Assembly (NCBI GenBank): GCA_903863375.1
Contig: CAIPBT010000119.1
Span: forward strand, 1-33,682
Source of the DNA: an uncultured Ferrovum sp.
GTDB taxonomy: Bacteria; Pseudomonadota; Gammaproteobacteria; Burkholderiales; Ferrovaceae
Direction: 5' to 3'
DNA: 33,682 bases
The translations under genes were made by a program, and so were the position numbers. Positions 27,859 through 33,682 of this stretch are shown here, one piece after another; position 1 is the first letter of the stretch, and every line of letters starts with the position of its first letter. Below the pieces are notes generated by a model. That model saw nothing but the letters and a program-made list of their open reading frames with translations. It ran no database searches and was not told where the DNA came from.

Positions 27859-28251
27859 TCAACGCTTCGAGAACTGCTTGCGACGACGGGCCTTGTGCAG
27901 ACCGACTTTCTTCCGCTCGACTTCCCGCGCATCCCGGGTAACCAGGCCAGCCTGGCTCAGGGTCGGCTTCAGTTCGGCATTGAAATCGATCAGCGCACGG
28001 GTGATGCCGTGACGCACAGCGCCGGCCTGACCAGATTCACCACCGCCCAGCACGTTGACCTTGATGTCGAACGTGGTCAGGTTGTTGGTCAGTTCCAGCG
28101 GCTGCCGCACCACCATGCGGCCCGTCTCACGAGAAAAATACTCGTCGACCGGCTTGTCATTGACTTCAATCTTGCCGGAGCCCGGCTTGATGAACACTCG
28201 GGCCACCGCGCTCTTGCGACGGCCAGTACCGTAATAATAGGAACCGATCAT
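27859..28251 (-). CDS. rpsI: 30S ribosomal protein S9
   Basis: S9 has 130 residues here, the normal size. Signature blocks are [15 protein letters not shown] near the N-terminus, [20 protein letters not shown] in the middle, and the basic C-terminal tail [14 protein letters not shown] that reaches the P-site tRNA. The ATG at 28251 gives the usual N-terminus; it lies 7 nt after the rplM stop with a GAGG site overlapping that stop, so the two are translationally linked. Additional in-frame upstream codons overlap rplM and are not part of the gene. Confidence 0.98.
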   Translation of the reverse strand: MIGSYYYGTGRRKSAVARVFIKPGSGKIEVNDKPVDEYFSRETGRMVVRQPLELTNNLTTFDIKVNVLGGGESGQAGAVRHGITRALIDFNAELKPTLSQAGLVTRDAREVERKKVGLHKARRRKQFSKR

Positions 28252-28258
28252 GCTGACC

Positions 28259-28687
28259 TCAGAAATCCAGCGGCTTGGGCTGTTGGGCGGCGTGGGGATG
28301 AACACCGCCGGCATAGACCTTCATCTTCTTGATCATGGCGTAGCCGAGCGGGCCCTTGGGCAGCATGCCCTTGACGGCCTTTTCGAGCACGCGATCCGGG
28401 AAGCGGGCCTGCAGCTTGCGGAAATTCGTTTCGTAGATACCGCCCGGGTAACCGCTGTGACGGTAGTACATCTTGTCTTCGGCCTTGTTGCCGGTGACCC
28501 GAATCTTCTCGGCGTTGATCACGACAATGAAGTCGCCGGTATCGACGTGAGGGGTATAGATGGCCTTGTGCTTACCACGCAGGCGCAGGGCGATTTGGCT
28601 GGCGAGACGGCCAAGGACGCGGTCAGTGGCATCAACCACATACCAGTCGTGCTGGACGGTCTCGGCTCGTGCGGAAAAGGTCTTCAT
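28259..28687 (-). CDS. rplM: 50S ribosomal protein L13
   Basis: L13 has 142 residues, the same as in most bacteria. Blocks include [52 protein letters not shown] and [21 protein letters not shown]. It is the first gene of the two-gene operon with rpsI, behind a clear promoter about 40-70 bp upstream. In E. coli L13 represses its own operon by binding the leader; a similar leader hairpin is not obvious here. Confidence 0.98.
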   Translation of the reverse strand: MKTFSARAETVQHDWYVVDATDRVLGRLASQIALRLRGKHKAIYTPHVDTGDFIVVINAEKIRVTGNKAEDKMYYRHSGYPGGIYETNFRKLQARFPDRVLEKAVKGMLPKGPLGYAMIKKMKVYAGGVHPHAAQQPKPLDF

Positions 28688-28726
28688 GACGGCCGTTTTT
28701 TAGGTGCTGATCCGAAGTAATCCGCG

Positions 28727-28755
28727 ACTCTACTGCAAAGCGGGCGATGTGTCAA
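28727..28755 (-). promoter_or_regulatory. Promoter for rplM-rpsI
   Basis: On the minus strand a perfect TTGACA (28750-28755) is followed after exactly 17 bp by TAGAGT (28727-28732, four of six). The leader to the rplM ATG would be about 30 nt. This is the best sigma-70 match in the window, as expected for a ribosomal operon. Confidence 0.78.
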
Positions 28756-28768
28756 CGCCGCGGACCGC

Positions 28769-29884
28769 TCAGCGCTGACCCTGGCGCATGCCGGCGAAGA
28801 CTGATGCCACGCCGTGTGGCTGGCTGCGCCAGTACTGCGAAGGCGCCTGCACCTCGGCCCCCAGTTCCACGGCGGCGCGCCACGGCCAGCGCGGATCCCA
28901 CAGCAGGGCGCGCGCCAAGGCGACCAGGTCGGCCTGTCCGTCGCGGATCGCCGCCTCGGCCTGGGCTGGTGTGGTGATCAGTCCGACCCCGATCACCGGC
29001 AGGCCGCTGCTCTCGCGCACGGCCTGCGCAAACGGCAGCTGATAGCCCGGGCCGAGGGCGATTTTCTGCAGGGGCGAGACGCCGCCAGAAGACACATCGA
29101 TCCAGTCACAAGCCCGCTCGCGCAGATGCGCCGACAATTCGAGCGTACCTTCCAGGTCCCAGCCGCCCTCCACCCAGTCAGTCGCCGAAATGCGGATGCC
29201 GAGCGGAACGCTGGCGGGCAGGGCCTCACGCACGGCGTCGAACACTTCCAACACAAAGCGCATGCGGTTGACCAGGCTGCCACCGTACGCATCGGTACGC
29301 TGGTTGGCGATCGGCGACAGGAACTGGTGCAGCAGGTAGCCGTGGGCGGCATGCAGCTCGATGGCCTGGACACCGATCCGCACGGCGCGCCTGGCGGTGG
29401 CCACAAAGTCGGCACGGATCTGCGCCAGCTCGTCCAGGGTCAGGGCATGCGGCGGGGTCTCGCCATCCTTTTGCGGAAGGGCGGACGGTGCCTGCGTGGC
29501 CCAGCCGCCTTCGGACAGCGACAGCAGTTGGCCGCCGTGCCACGGTGCGGCGCTGGAGGCCTTGCGACCAGCGTGCGAGATCTGCATCGCAAATGGCGTG
29601 TTGCTGTAGGAACGCACACCTTCCAGGATCGCCCCGAGCGCCTTTTCCTGCTGGTCGTTCCACAGCCCCAGACAATACGGCGTGATGCGCCCGCCGGGAC
29701 TGATGCCGGTGGCTTCCAAAATCACCAGGCCCGCCCCACTGGCGGCCAGGTTGCCGAGGTGCATCTGGTGCCAGGCGCCTGGCACGCCATCCACACAGCT
29801 GTACTGGCACATCGGGCTGGCCACGATGCGGTTGGCGAGCGACAAAGACCCCAGGGTGACTGGGCTGAACAGGGCAGACGACAT
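28769..29884 (-). CDS. NADH:flavin oxidoreductase (Old Yellow Enzyme, YqjM/XenA class)
   Basis: This FMN-dependent ene-reductase has 371 residues. It is of the YqjM/XenA class: Cys26 in ASPMCQYSC tunes the flavin, QISHAGRKAS holds the class signature, and His178 and His181 in IELHAAHGYLLHQFLSP bind the substrate oxygen. Near the C-terminus, VIGVGLITTPAQAEAAI and DLVALARALLWDP form the FMN phosphate site. Such enzymes reduce activated C=C bonds or xenobiotic nitro groups; the natural substrate is unknown. The gene lies downstream of the CoA-transferase gene with a 102-bp gap filled by a tandem array. Its 3' end runs up to the rplM promoter. Confidence 0.93.
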   Translation of the reverse strand: MSSALFSPVTLGSLSLANRIVASPMCQYSCVDGVPGAWHQMHLGNLAASGAGLVILEATGISPGGRITPYCLGLWNDQQEKALGAILEGVRSYSNTPFAMQISHAGRKASSAAPWHGGQLLSLSEGGWATQAPSALPQKDGETPPHALTLDELAQIRADFVATARRAVRIGVQAIELHAAHGYLLHQFLSPIANQRTDAYGGSLVNRMRFVLEVFDAVREALPASVPLGIRISATDWVEGGWDLEGTLELSAHLRERACDWIDVSSGGVSPLQKIALGPGYQLPFAQAVRESSGLPVIGVGLITTPAQAEAAIRDGQADLVALARALLWDPRWPWRAAVELGAEVQAPSQYWRSQPHGVASVFAGMRQGQR

Positions 29885-29900
29885 GGTTGGGAGCTCGTAA

Positions 29901-29982
29901 CGGAAAAGGGAAGACGGAAAAAGCGAGATGAAAAAGCGAGTCGGAAAAACAGCAGACGGAGAACAGGCAGGAAGACGGAACG
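29901..29982. repeat. Degenerate tandem array, about 14-bp period, between CoA-transferase and OYE genes
   Basis: Units starting CGGAAAA (or TGAAAAA, CGGAGAA) begin at 29901, 29915, 29929, 29942 and 29957, each followed by a GA-rich heptamer such as GGGAAGA or AGCGAGA. The array begins 16 bp upstream of the oxidoreductase start and runs almost to the CoA-transferase stop. It is very purine-rich on the plus strand. Confidence 0.82.
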
Positions 29983-29986
29983 ACGA

Positions 29987-31219
29987 TCAGCCAATCACCC
30001 CGGCGGCGCGCAGTTCGGCGCATTGCCGGGCATCCAGCCCCAGCGCAGCCAGGATGGTATCGGTATCGGCACCCAAGGCCGGACCTAGCCAGCGCGTCCT
30101 TCCGGGTGTGGCAGACAGACGCGGCACAATACCCGGAAAGGTAACCATCTGACCGTCCGGCAGGGCATGTCGTTCCAGCATGCCCCGGGCGAGGAATTGG
30201 GGATCGGCAACAATGTCGGCGGCGGTGTAGCTCTTGCCACACGGCACATCGGCGGCGGTCAGTTCCGCCAGCACCACAGCGATCGGCCGCTGCTGGGTCC
30301 AGAGCGTGATCACGTCATCGAGGTACTCGGCATGCGCGGCACGCCCGGCGTTATCTGCAAAGCGCGGATCATCCGCCAGCTCGGCCCGGCCGATCGCCGC
30401 CATCAGCCGCCGGAAAATGCCGTCGCCATTGCCCGCCACGATCACATACGCGTCATCGGCGCAGGGGTAGGTGCTGGAGGGCGCAATGCCGGGCAACCGC
30501 GCCCCGGAGCGTTCGCGCACAAAGCCGAACAGATCATATTCGGGAACCAGACTTTCCATCACCCCAAACACCGCCTCATAGAGAGCGACGTCGATCACCT
30601 GACCCTGCCCTCGGTTGACCTTCAGGTGGTGCAGGGCGAGCAGAGCGCCGATCACGCCATACAGCGAGGCGAGCGAATCGCCCAGACTGATCCCGGTCCG
30701 CACCGGGGGGCGGTCGGGATAACCCGAGACGTGGCGCAACCCCCCCATGCCCTCGGCCACGGCGGCAAATCCAGGCCGCTCCCGATAGGGGCCAGTCTGA
30801 CCATATCCGCTGATGCGCAGCATCACCAGTTGCGGCCGGATCGCGGCAAGATCCTCCCAGCCGAGACCCCAGGCTTCCATCTGGCCGGGACGGAAATTTT
30901 CGATCAGCACGTCGGTATCGGCCACCAACCGGCGCACGATGTCGCGGGCCCGGGCATCTTTCAGGTTGAGCGACAGCGAGCGCTTGTTGCGGCTTTGCGA
31001 GTACCACCAGAGCGATGTGCCCTTGTGCAGCTTGCGCCATTTGCGCAGGGGGTCTCCCGCGCCCGGTGGCTCGACCTTGATCACCTCGGCACCGAACTGG
31101 GCCAGCAGGGCGCCGGCGTACGGGCCCGCAATCAAAGAGCCCAGCTCCAGCACGCGCACACCCTGCAAGGGACCTGGCCCTTCGGTCGGGGGCGTCAGGG
31201 TGGAGGGCTCAGCAGGCAT
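29987..31219 (-). CDS. CaiB/BaiF family CoA-transferase
   Basis: This is a class III CoA-transferase of 410 residues. Family blocks are GVRVLELGSLIAGPYAG, AEVIKVEPPGAGDPLRKW, NKRSLSLNLKD and DVLIENFRPGQMEAWGLG. The likely catalytic aspartate, which forms the acyl-CoA anhydride, is Asp181 in TGISLGDSLASLYG. A second conserved block, QGQVIDVALYEAVF, follows. Such enzymes move CoA between carboxylic acids (formyl/oxalyl, carnitine, succinyl/acyl pairs); the pair used here cannot be deduced, and no CoA ligase or dehydrogenase partner is adjacent. It is divergent from the OsmC-like gene and followed by the oxidoreductase gene on the same strand. Confidence 0.92.
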   Translation of the reverse strand: MPAEPSTLTPPTEGPGPLQGVRVLELGSLIAGPYAGALLAQFGAEVIKVEPPGAGDPLRKWRKLHKGTSLWWYSQSRNKRSLSLNLKDARARDIVRRLVADTDVLIENFRPGQMEAWGLGWEDLAAIRPQLVMLRISGYGQTGPYRERPGFAAVAEGMGGLRHVSGYPDRPPVRTGISLGDSLASLYGVIGALLALHHLKVNRGQGQVIDVALYEAVFGVMESLVPEYDLFGFVRERSGARLPGIAPSSTYPCADDAYVIVAGNGDGIFRRLMAAIGRAELADDPRFADNAGRAAHAEYLDDVITLWTQQRPIAVVLAELTAADVPCGKSYTAADIVADPQFLARGMLERHALPDGQMVTFPGIVPRLSATPGRTRWLGPALGADTDTILAALGLDARQCAELRAAGVIG

Positions 31220-31326
31220 GACCAGACTCCGGATGAAGGGGCGCGAAGCCCGTATTCTGCCAGTTCACCCGGCCGGCCGGCACCCGGTGCGCTTTACCCT
31301 TTCTTGCGGCGAAAAAAAGGCCGCTA

Positions 31327-31371
31327 GGTGCGCAAGCACCCGGCTTGCCTATAATTGTGGGTTAGCAACCC
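31327..31371 (+). promoter_or_regulatory. OsmC-trp promoter with flanking inverted repeats
   Basis: A perfect TATAAT (31350-31355) lies 41 bp before the OsmC-like gene; the hexamer 17 bp upstream is a poor -35. Just upstream is GGTGC-GCAA-GCACC (31327-31340). Overlapping the expected start site is GGGTT-AGC-AACCC (31359-31371). Two perfect inverted repeats on either side of the -10 box suggest regulation, possibly in place of a good -35 box. Confidence 0.5.
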
Positions 31372-31396
31372 GTGACCAAATGGAAAGGCAGCCAAG

Positions 31397-31825
31397 ATGA
31401 AAGCACGCGTCAAGTGGGTGGAAGGCATGAGTTTCCTCACCGAGTCCGGCAGCGGCCATGCGGTGCTCGCCGATGGCGCGCCAGAAGCCGGTGGACGCAA
31501 TCTGGGCCCGCGCCCGATGGAGATGGTGCTGATGGGCACGGGGGCCTGCACCACCTTCGACGTGATCCTGATCCTCAAACGCAGCCGGGCTGATGTGCGC
31601 GACTGCGTGGTCGAGCTCGATTCCGAGCGGGCAGAGACCGATCCGAAGGTATTCACGCGCATCCACATGCATTTCACGGTGACCGGCAAGGGACTGAAGC
31701 CCGACGTGGTGAAACGTGCCATCGACATGTCGGCCGAGAAATACTGCTCCGCCAGCATCATGCTTGGGGCCACCGCCACCATCACCCACGACTTCACGAT
31801 TGTCGAGGTGGACAGCGCCGCATGA
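31397..31825 (+). CDS. OsmC family protein (YhfA-like)
   Basis: This small redox protein of the OsmC/Ohr superfamily has 142 residues, close to E. coli YhfA. The two conserved cysteines are Cys51 in MGTGACTTFDV and Cys117 in SAEKYCSASIML. In OsmC and Ohr the pair reduces organic hydroperoxides; for the YhfA branch the substrate is uncertain. It has its own promoter upstream and its last codons overlap the trpD ATG (ATGA), so it is translationally coupled to tryptophan synthesis genes. Confidence 0.92.
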   Translation: MKARVKWVEGMSFLTESGSGHAVLADGAPEAGGRNLGPRPMEMVLMGTGACTTFDVILILKRSRADVRDCVVELDSERAETDPKVFTRIHMHFTVTGKGLKPDVVKRAIDMSAEKYCSASIMLGATATITHDFTIVEVDSAA

Positions 31826-32856
31826 ATGCCGAATTTTCACCGACGCGCCTGCTCAGCCGGCTGATCGCCCGGGAAGACCTGTCGCGCACCGAGATGCTGC
31901 AGGCCATGCGCGCCATCATGCGCGGCGAACTGACGCCGGTACAGACCGCCGGCCTGATCGTCGCGCTGCGCAGCAAGGGCGAAACGGTGATCGAGGTGGC
32001 GGCCGCCGCCGAGGTGATGCGCGAGCTGTCGGCCCGGGTCGATGGTGGCAGCCTGCCGCACCTGGTCGATACCTGTGGCACCGGCGGCGATGGCCTGGGC
32101 ACCTTCAACATTTCCACCACGGCAGCCTTTGTGGCCGCCGCCGGTGGCGCCCGAGTTGCCAAACATGGTGGCCGTTCGGTGTCCTCACGCACCGGCAGTG
32201 CCGATGTCCTTGAGGCGCTGGGCGCCGACCTGTCACTCGCCACGCCGGAACGCGTCGCCGACAGCCTGCGCCTGCTGGGCGTCGGCTTCATGTTCGCGCC
32301 TCAGCACCATGCGGCCATGCGCCACGCGGCGCCAGTGCGGAAAGAACTTGGCGTCCGCACCCTGTTCAACATCCTGGGGCCGCTGACCAATCCGGCCGGC
32401 GCCCCAAACCAGGTGCTGGGCGTCTACGACGAGACCCTGACCGGGCTGATGGCGCGCGTCCTGCAGAGCCTGGGCAGCCAGCACGTGCTGGTGGTGCACG
32501 GCCTGGATGGCCTGGACGAACTGACGGTCTCCGGACCCTCGCGGATTGCCGAACTGCAGCATGGCGTGGTGCGCGAGTACATGATCACGCCGCAGGAGCT
32601 CGGCATCGCCGTCTCGCCGCTCTCCAGCCTGCGCGTGGACAACGCGGAAGAATCCGCCGCCATGATCCGGGCCGTGCTGGGCGGGGCGACCGGACCGGCG
32701 CGCGACATCGTGCTGCTGAATGCCGGGGCCGCCCTGTATGCCGCAGACATTGCCACCACGCTGCCGGAAGGAGTTACACGCGCCGCCAGCGCGATCGACT
32801 CCGGCGAAGCCCTGCGCCGGCTGGATGCCTTTGTACAGCGGTTTTCCCCAGCCTGA
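31822..32856 (+). CDS. trpD: Anthranilate phosphoribosyltransferase
   Basis: TrpD joins anthranilate to PRPP in the second step of tryptophan synthesis. It has 344 residues, normal for a stand-alone TrpD. The PRPP-binding block DTCGTGGDGLGTFNISTTAA and the following KHGGRSVSSRTGSADVLEALG are intact. The anthranilate-site region FAPQHHAAMRHAAPVRKELG and RTLFNILGPLTNPAG are typical. The ATG overlaps the OsmC-like stop. trpE and trpG, commonly upstream of trpD, are replaced here by the OsmC-like gene. trpC follows after 62 bp. Confidence 0.97.
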   Translation: MNAEFSPTRLLSRLIAREDLSRTEMLQAMRAIMRGELTPVQTAGLIVALRSKGETVIEVAAAAEVMRELSARVDGGSLPHLVDTCGTGGDGLGTFNISTTAAFVAAAGGARVAKHGGRSVSSRTGSADVLEALGADLSLATPERVADSLRLLGVGFMFAPQHHAAMRHAAPVRKELGVRTLFNILGPLTNPAGAPNQVLGVYDETLTGLMARVLQSLGSQHVLVVHGLDGLDELTVSGPSRIAELQHGVVREYMITPQELGIAVSPLSSLRVDNAEESAAMIRAVLGGATGPARDIVLLNAGAALYAADIATTLPEGVTRAASAIDSGEALRRLDAFVQRFSPA

Positions 32857-32873
32857 GCGGCGCAATGCGCCGC
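32857..32873 (+). other. Hairpin directly after the trpD stop
   Basis: GCGGCGC and GCGCCGC form a perfect 7-bp stem with a 3-nt AAT loop, beginning at the base after the trpD stop. There is no T-run. It may stabilise the upstream message or attenuate trpC; neither is shown. Confidence 0.4.
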
Positions 32874-32918
32874 GCGCCGCCGAGCCCACTTTCCTGAGTC
32901 ATTTTTGCGAGAACCGCC

Positions 32919-33682
32919 ATGTCCGACGACGATATCCTGCAGCGCATCATCCAGACCAAACGCGCCGAGGTGCACGCTGCGCGCCGGGCTGTGCCAGAGA
33001 GCATGCTGCGCACCGCGATTGCCGCCCAAGCGCCCGTCCGTGACTTTGAGGGCGCCCTGCGCGGCAAGATCGCTGCAGGCCAGGCCGCCGTGATTGCGGA
33101 AATCAAGAAAGCCAGCCCAAGCAAGGGCGTGCTGCGCGCCGATTTCCAGCCGGCCGCGATTGCTGCCGATTATGCTGCCCACGGTGCAGCCTGTCTGTCC
33201 GTGCTGACCGACCGGGACTATTTCCAGGGGGCGACGGAATACCTGATCGCCGCCCGCGCCGCCTGCGCCCTGCCGGTGCTGCGCAAGGATTTCCTGATTG
33301 ACAGTTACCAGGTGCTGGAAGCGCGCGCCATGGGGGCTGACGCCATCCTGCTGATCGCTGCGGCGCTGGAAGACGGCCTGATGATGGAACTGGCCATTCA
33401 TGCCCGCGAACTGGGTATGGCCATTCTGGTGGAAGTACACAACGGCGCGGAACTGGACCGGGCCCTGCACCTGCCGACCAATCTGCTCGGCATCAACAAC
33501 CGCAACCTGCGCACGTTTGTCACCGACCTGCAGACTACGCTCGACCTGCAGGCGCGGGTGCCCAGCGACCGGCTGCTGATCACCGAGAGCGGCATCCTCG
33601 GCGCGGCCGATGTCGAGCGGATGCGCGCCGCCGATATTCATGCGTTCCTGGTGGGCGAAGCCTTCATGCGCCAGCCAAGCCC
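32919..33682 (+). CDS. trpC: Indole-3-glycerol phosphate synthase, 3'-truncated
   Basis: TrpC closes the indole ring in tryptophan synthesis. The frame is open to the window edge: 254 full codons are present, so only about ten C-terminal residues are likely missing. Catalytic blocks are [17 protein letters not shown] (the general-acid/base Lys and Glu region), [42 protein letters not shown], and LITESGI with the phosphate-site FLVGEAFMR. The ATG at 32919 has a GCGAGA site about 7 nt upstream. It is a stand-alone TrpC rather than a TrpCF fusion as far as visible. It follows trpD in the same direction. Confidence 0.96.
   Translation, partial: MSDDDILQRIIQTKRAEVHAARRAVPESMLRTAIAAQAPVRDFEGALRGKIAAGQAAVIAEIKKASPSKGVLRADFQPAAIAADYAAHGAACLSVLTDRDYFQGATEYLIAARAACALPVLRKDFLIDSYQVLEARAMGADAILLIAAALEDGLMMELAIHARELGMAILVEVHNGAELDRALHLPTNLLGINNRNLRTFVTDLQTTLDLQARVPSDRLLITESGILGAADVERMRAADIHAFLVGEAFMRQPS

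Noticed and set aside
31310-31326. Terminator-like A-rich hairpin (GCGGC / GCCGC around an A-run) in the OsmC upstream region
   Set aside because: It lies upstream of both divergent genes with only a 5-bp stem and the A/T run in the loop, not after the stem.

Overview
The window is high-GC, densely coded bacterial DNA. It most likely comes from a betaproteobacterium. Several neighbourhoods point to Burkholderiales or a close relative: metK divergent from an LpxL-type acyltransferase, followed by dapF, a DUF484 gene and xerC; the argC / membrane protein / bactofilin / erpA block next to rplM-rpsI; and anmK divergent from tyrS. The lineage is inferred from gene order and protein similarity recalled from memory, not from a database search.

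Region 1 (1-9073) is a polyamine catabolism locus. On the plus strand are the end of puuD (gamma-glutamyl-GABA hydrolase), a TonB-dependent outer-membrane receptor, a PuuC-type aldehyde dehydrogenase and a BauA-type omega-amino acid:pyruvate aminotransferase. Converging on them from the minus strand are a PuuA-type gamma-glutamylpolyamine synthetase and a SpuC-type putrescine:pyruvate aminotransferase. Together they encode most of the gamma-glutamylation route and the direct transamination route from putrescine to GABA, plus a possible beta-alanine branch. No PuuB-type oxidase is in the window. The receptor between puuD and puuC suggests outer-membrane uptake of a polyamine-related or otherwise bulky substrate.

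Region 2 (9200-16170) holds ttcA, an unrecognised small protein gene, a class V alanine/serine-glyoxylate-type aminotransferase behind an operator-like promoter, and a minus-strand methyl-cycle cluster metK-ahcY-metF.

Region 3 (16200-21142) is a tightly packed plus-strand run: lpxL-like, dapF, DUF484, xerC, an aldo/keto reductase and a PNPOx-fold protein, mostly with overlapping stops and starts. A convergent LplT-like MFS transporter and tyrS follow on the minus strand.

Region 4 (23849-28755) holds anmK (plus) and, on the minus strand, argC-DUF6776-bactofilin-erpA and rplM-rpsI. The last operon has a clear promoter and terminator.

Region 5 (28769-33682) holds an Old Yellow Enzyme homologue and a CaiB/BaiF CoA-transferase (minus), then an OsmC-like gene, trpD and a truncated trpC (plus).

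The coding content is largely housekeeping. I see no phage, transposon, CRISPR array or defence island. The least explained features lie between genes. Three degenerate tandem arrays with about 7-bp-based periods, each of different sequence, lie just upstream of a minus-strand gene. There are two short perfect or near-perfect tandem duplications at the 3' ends of genes, a helically phased triple operator-like repeat, and a MetR-like palindrome upstream of metK. XerC also carries an unusual Pro/Ala-rich insertion between its two domains.
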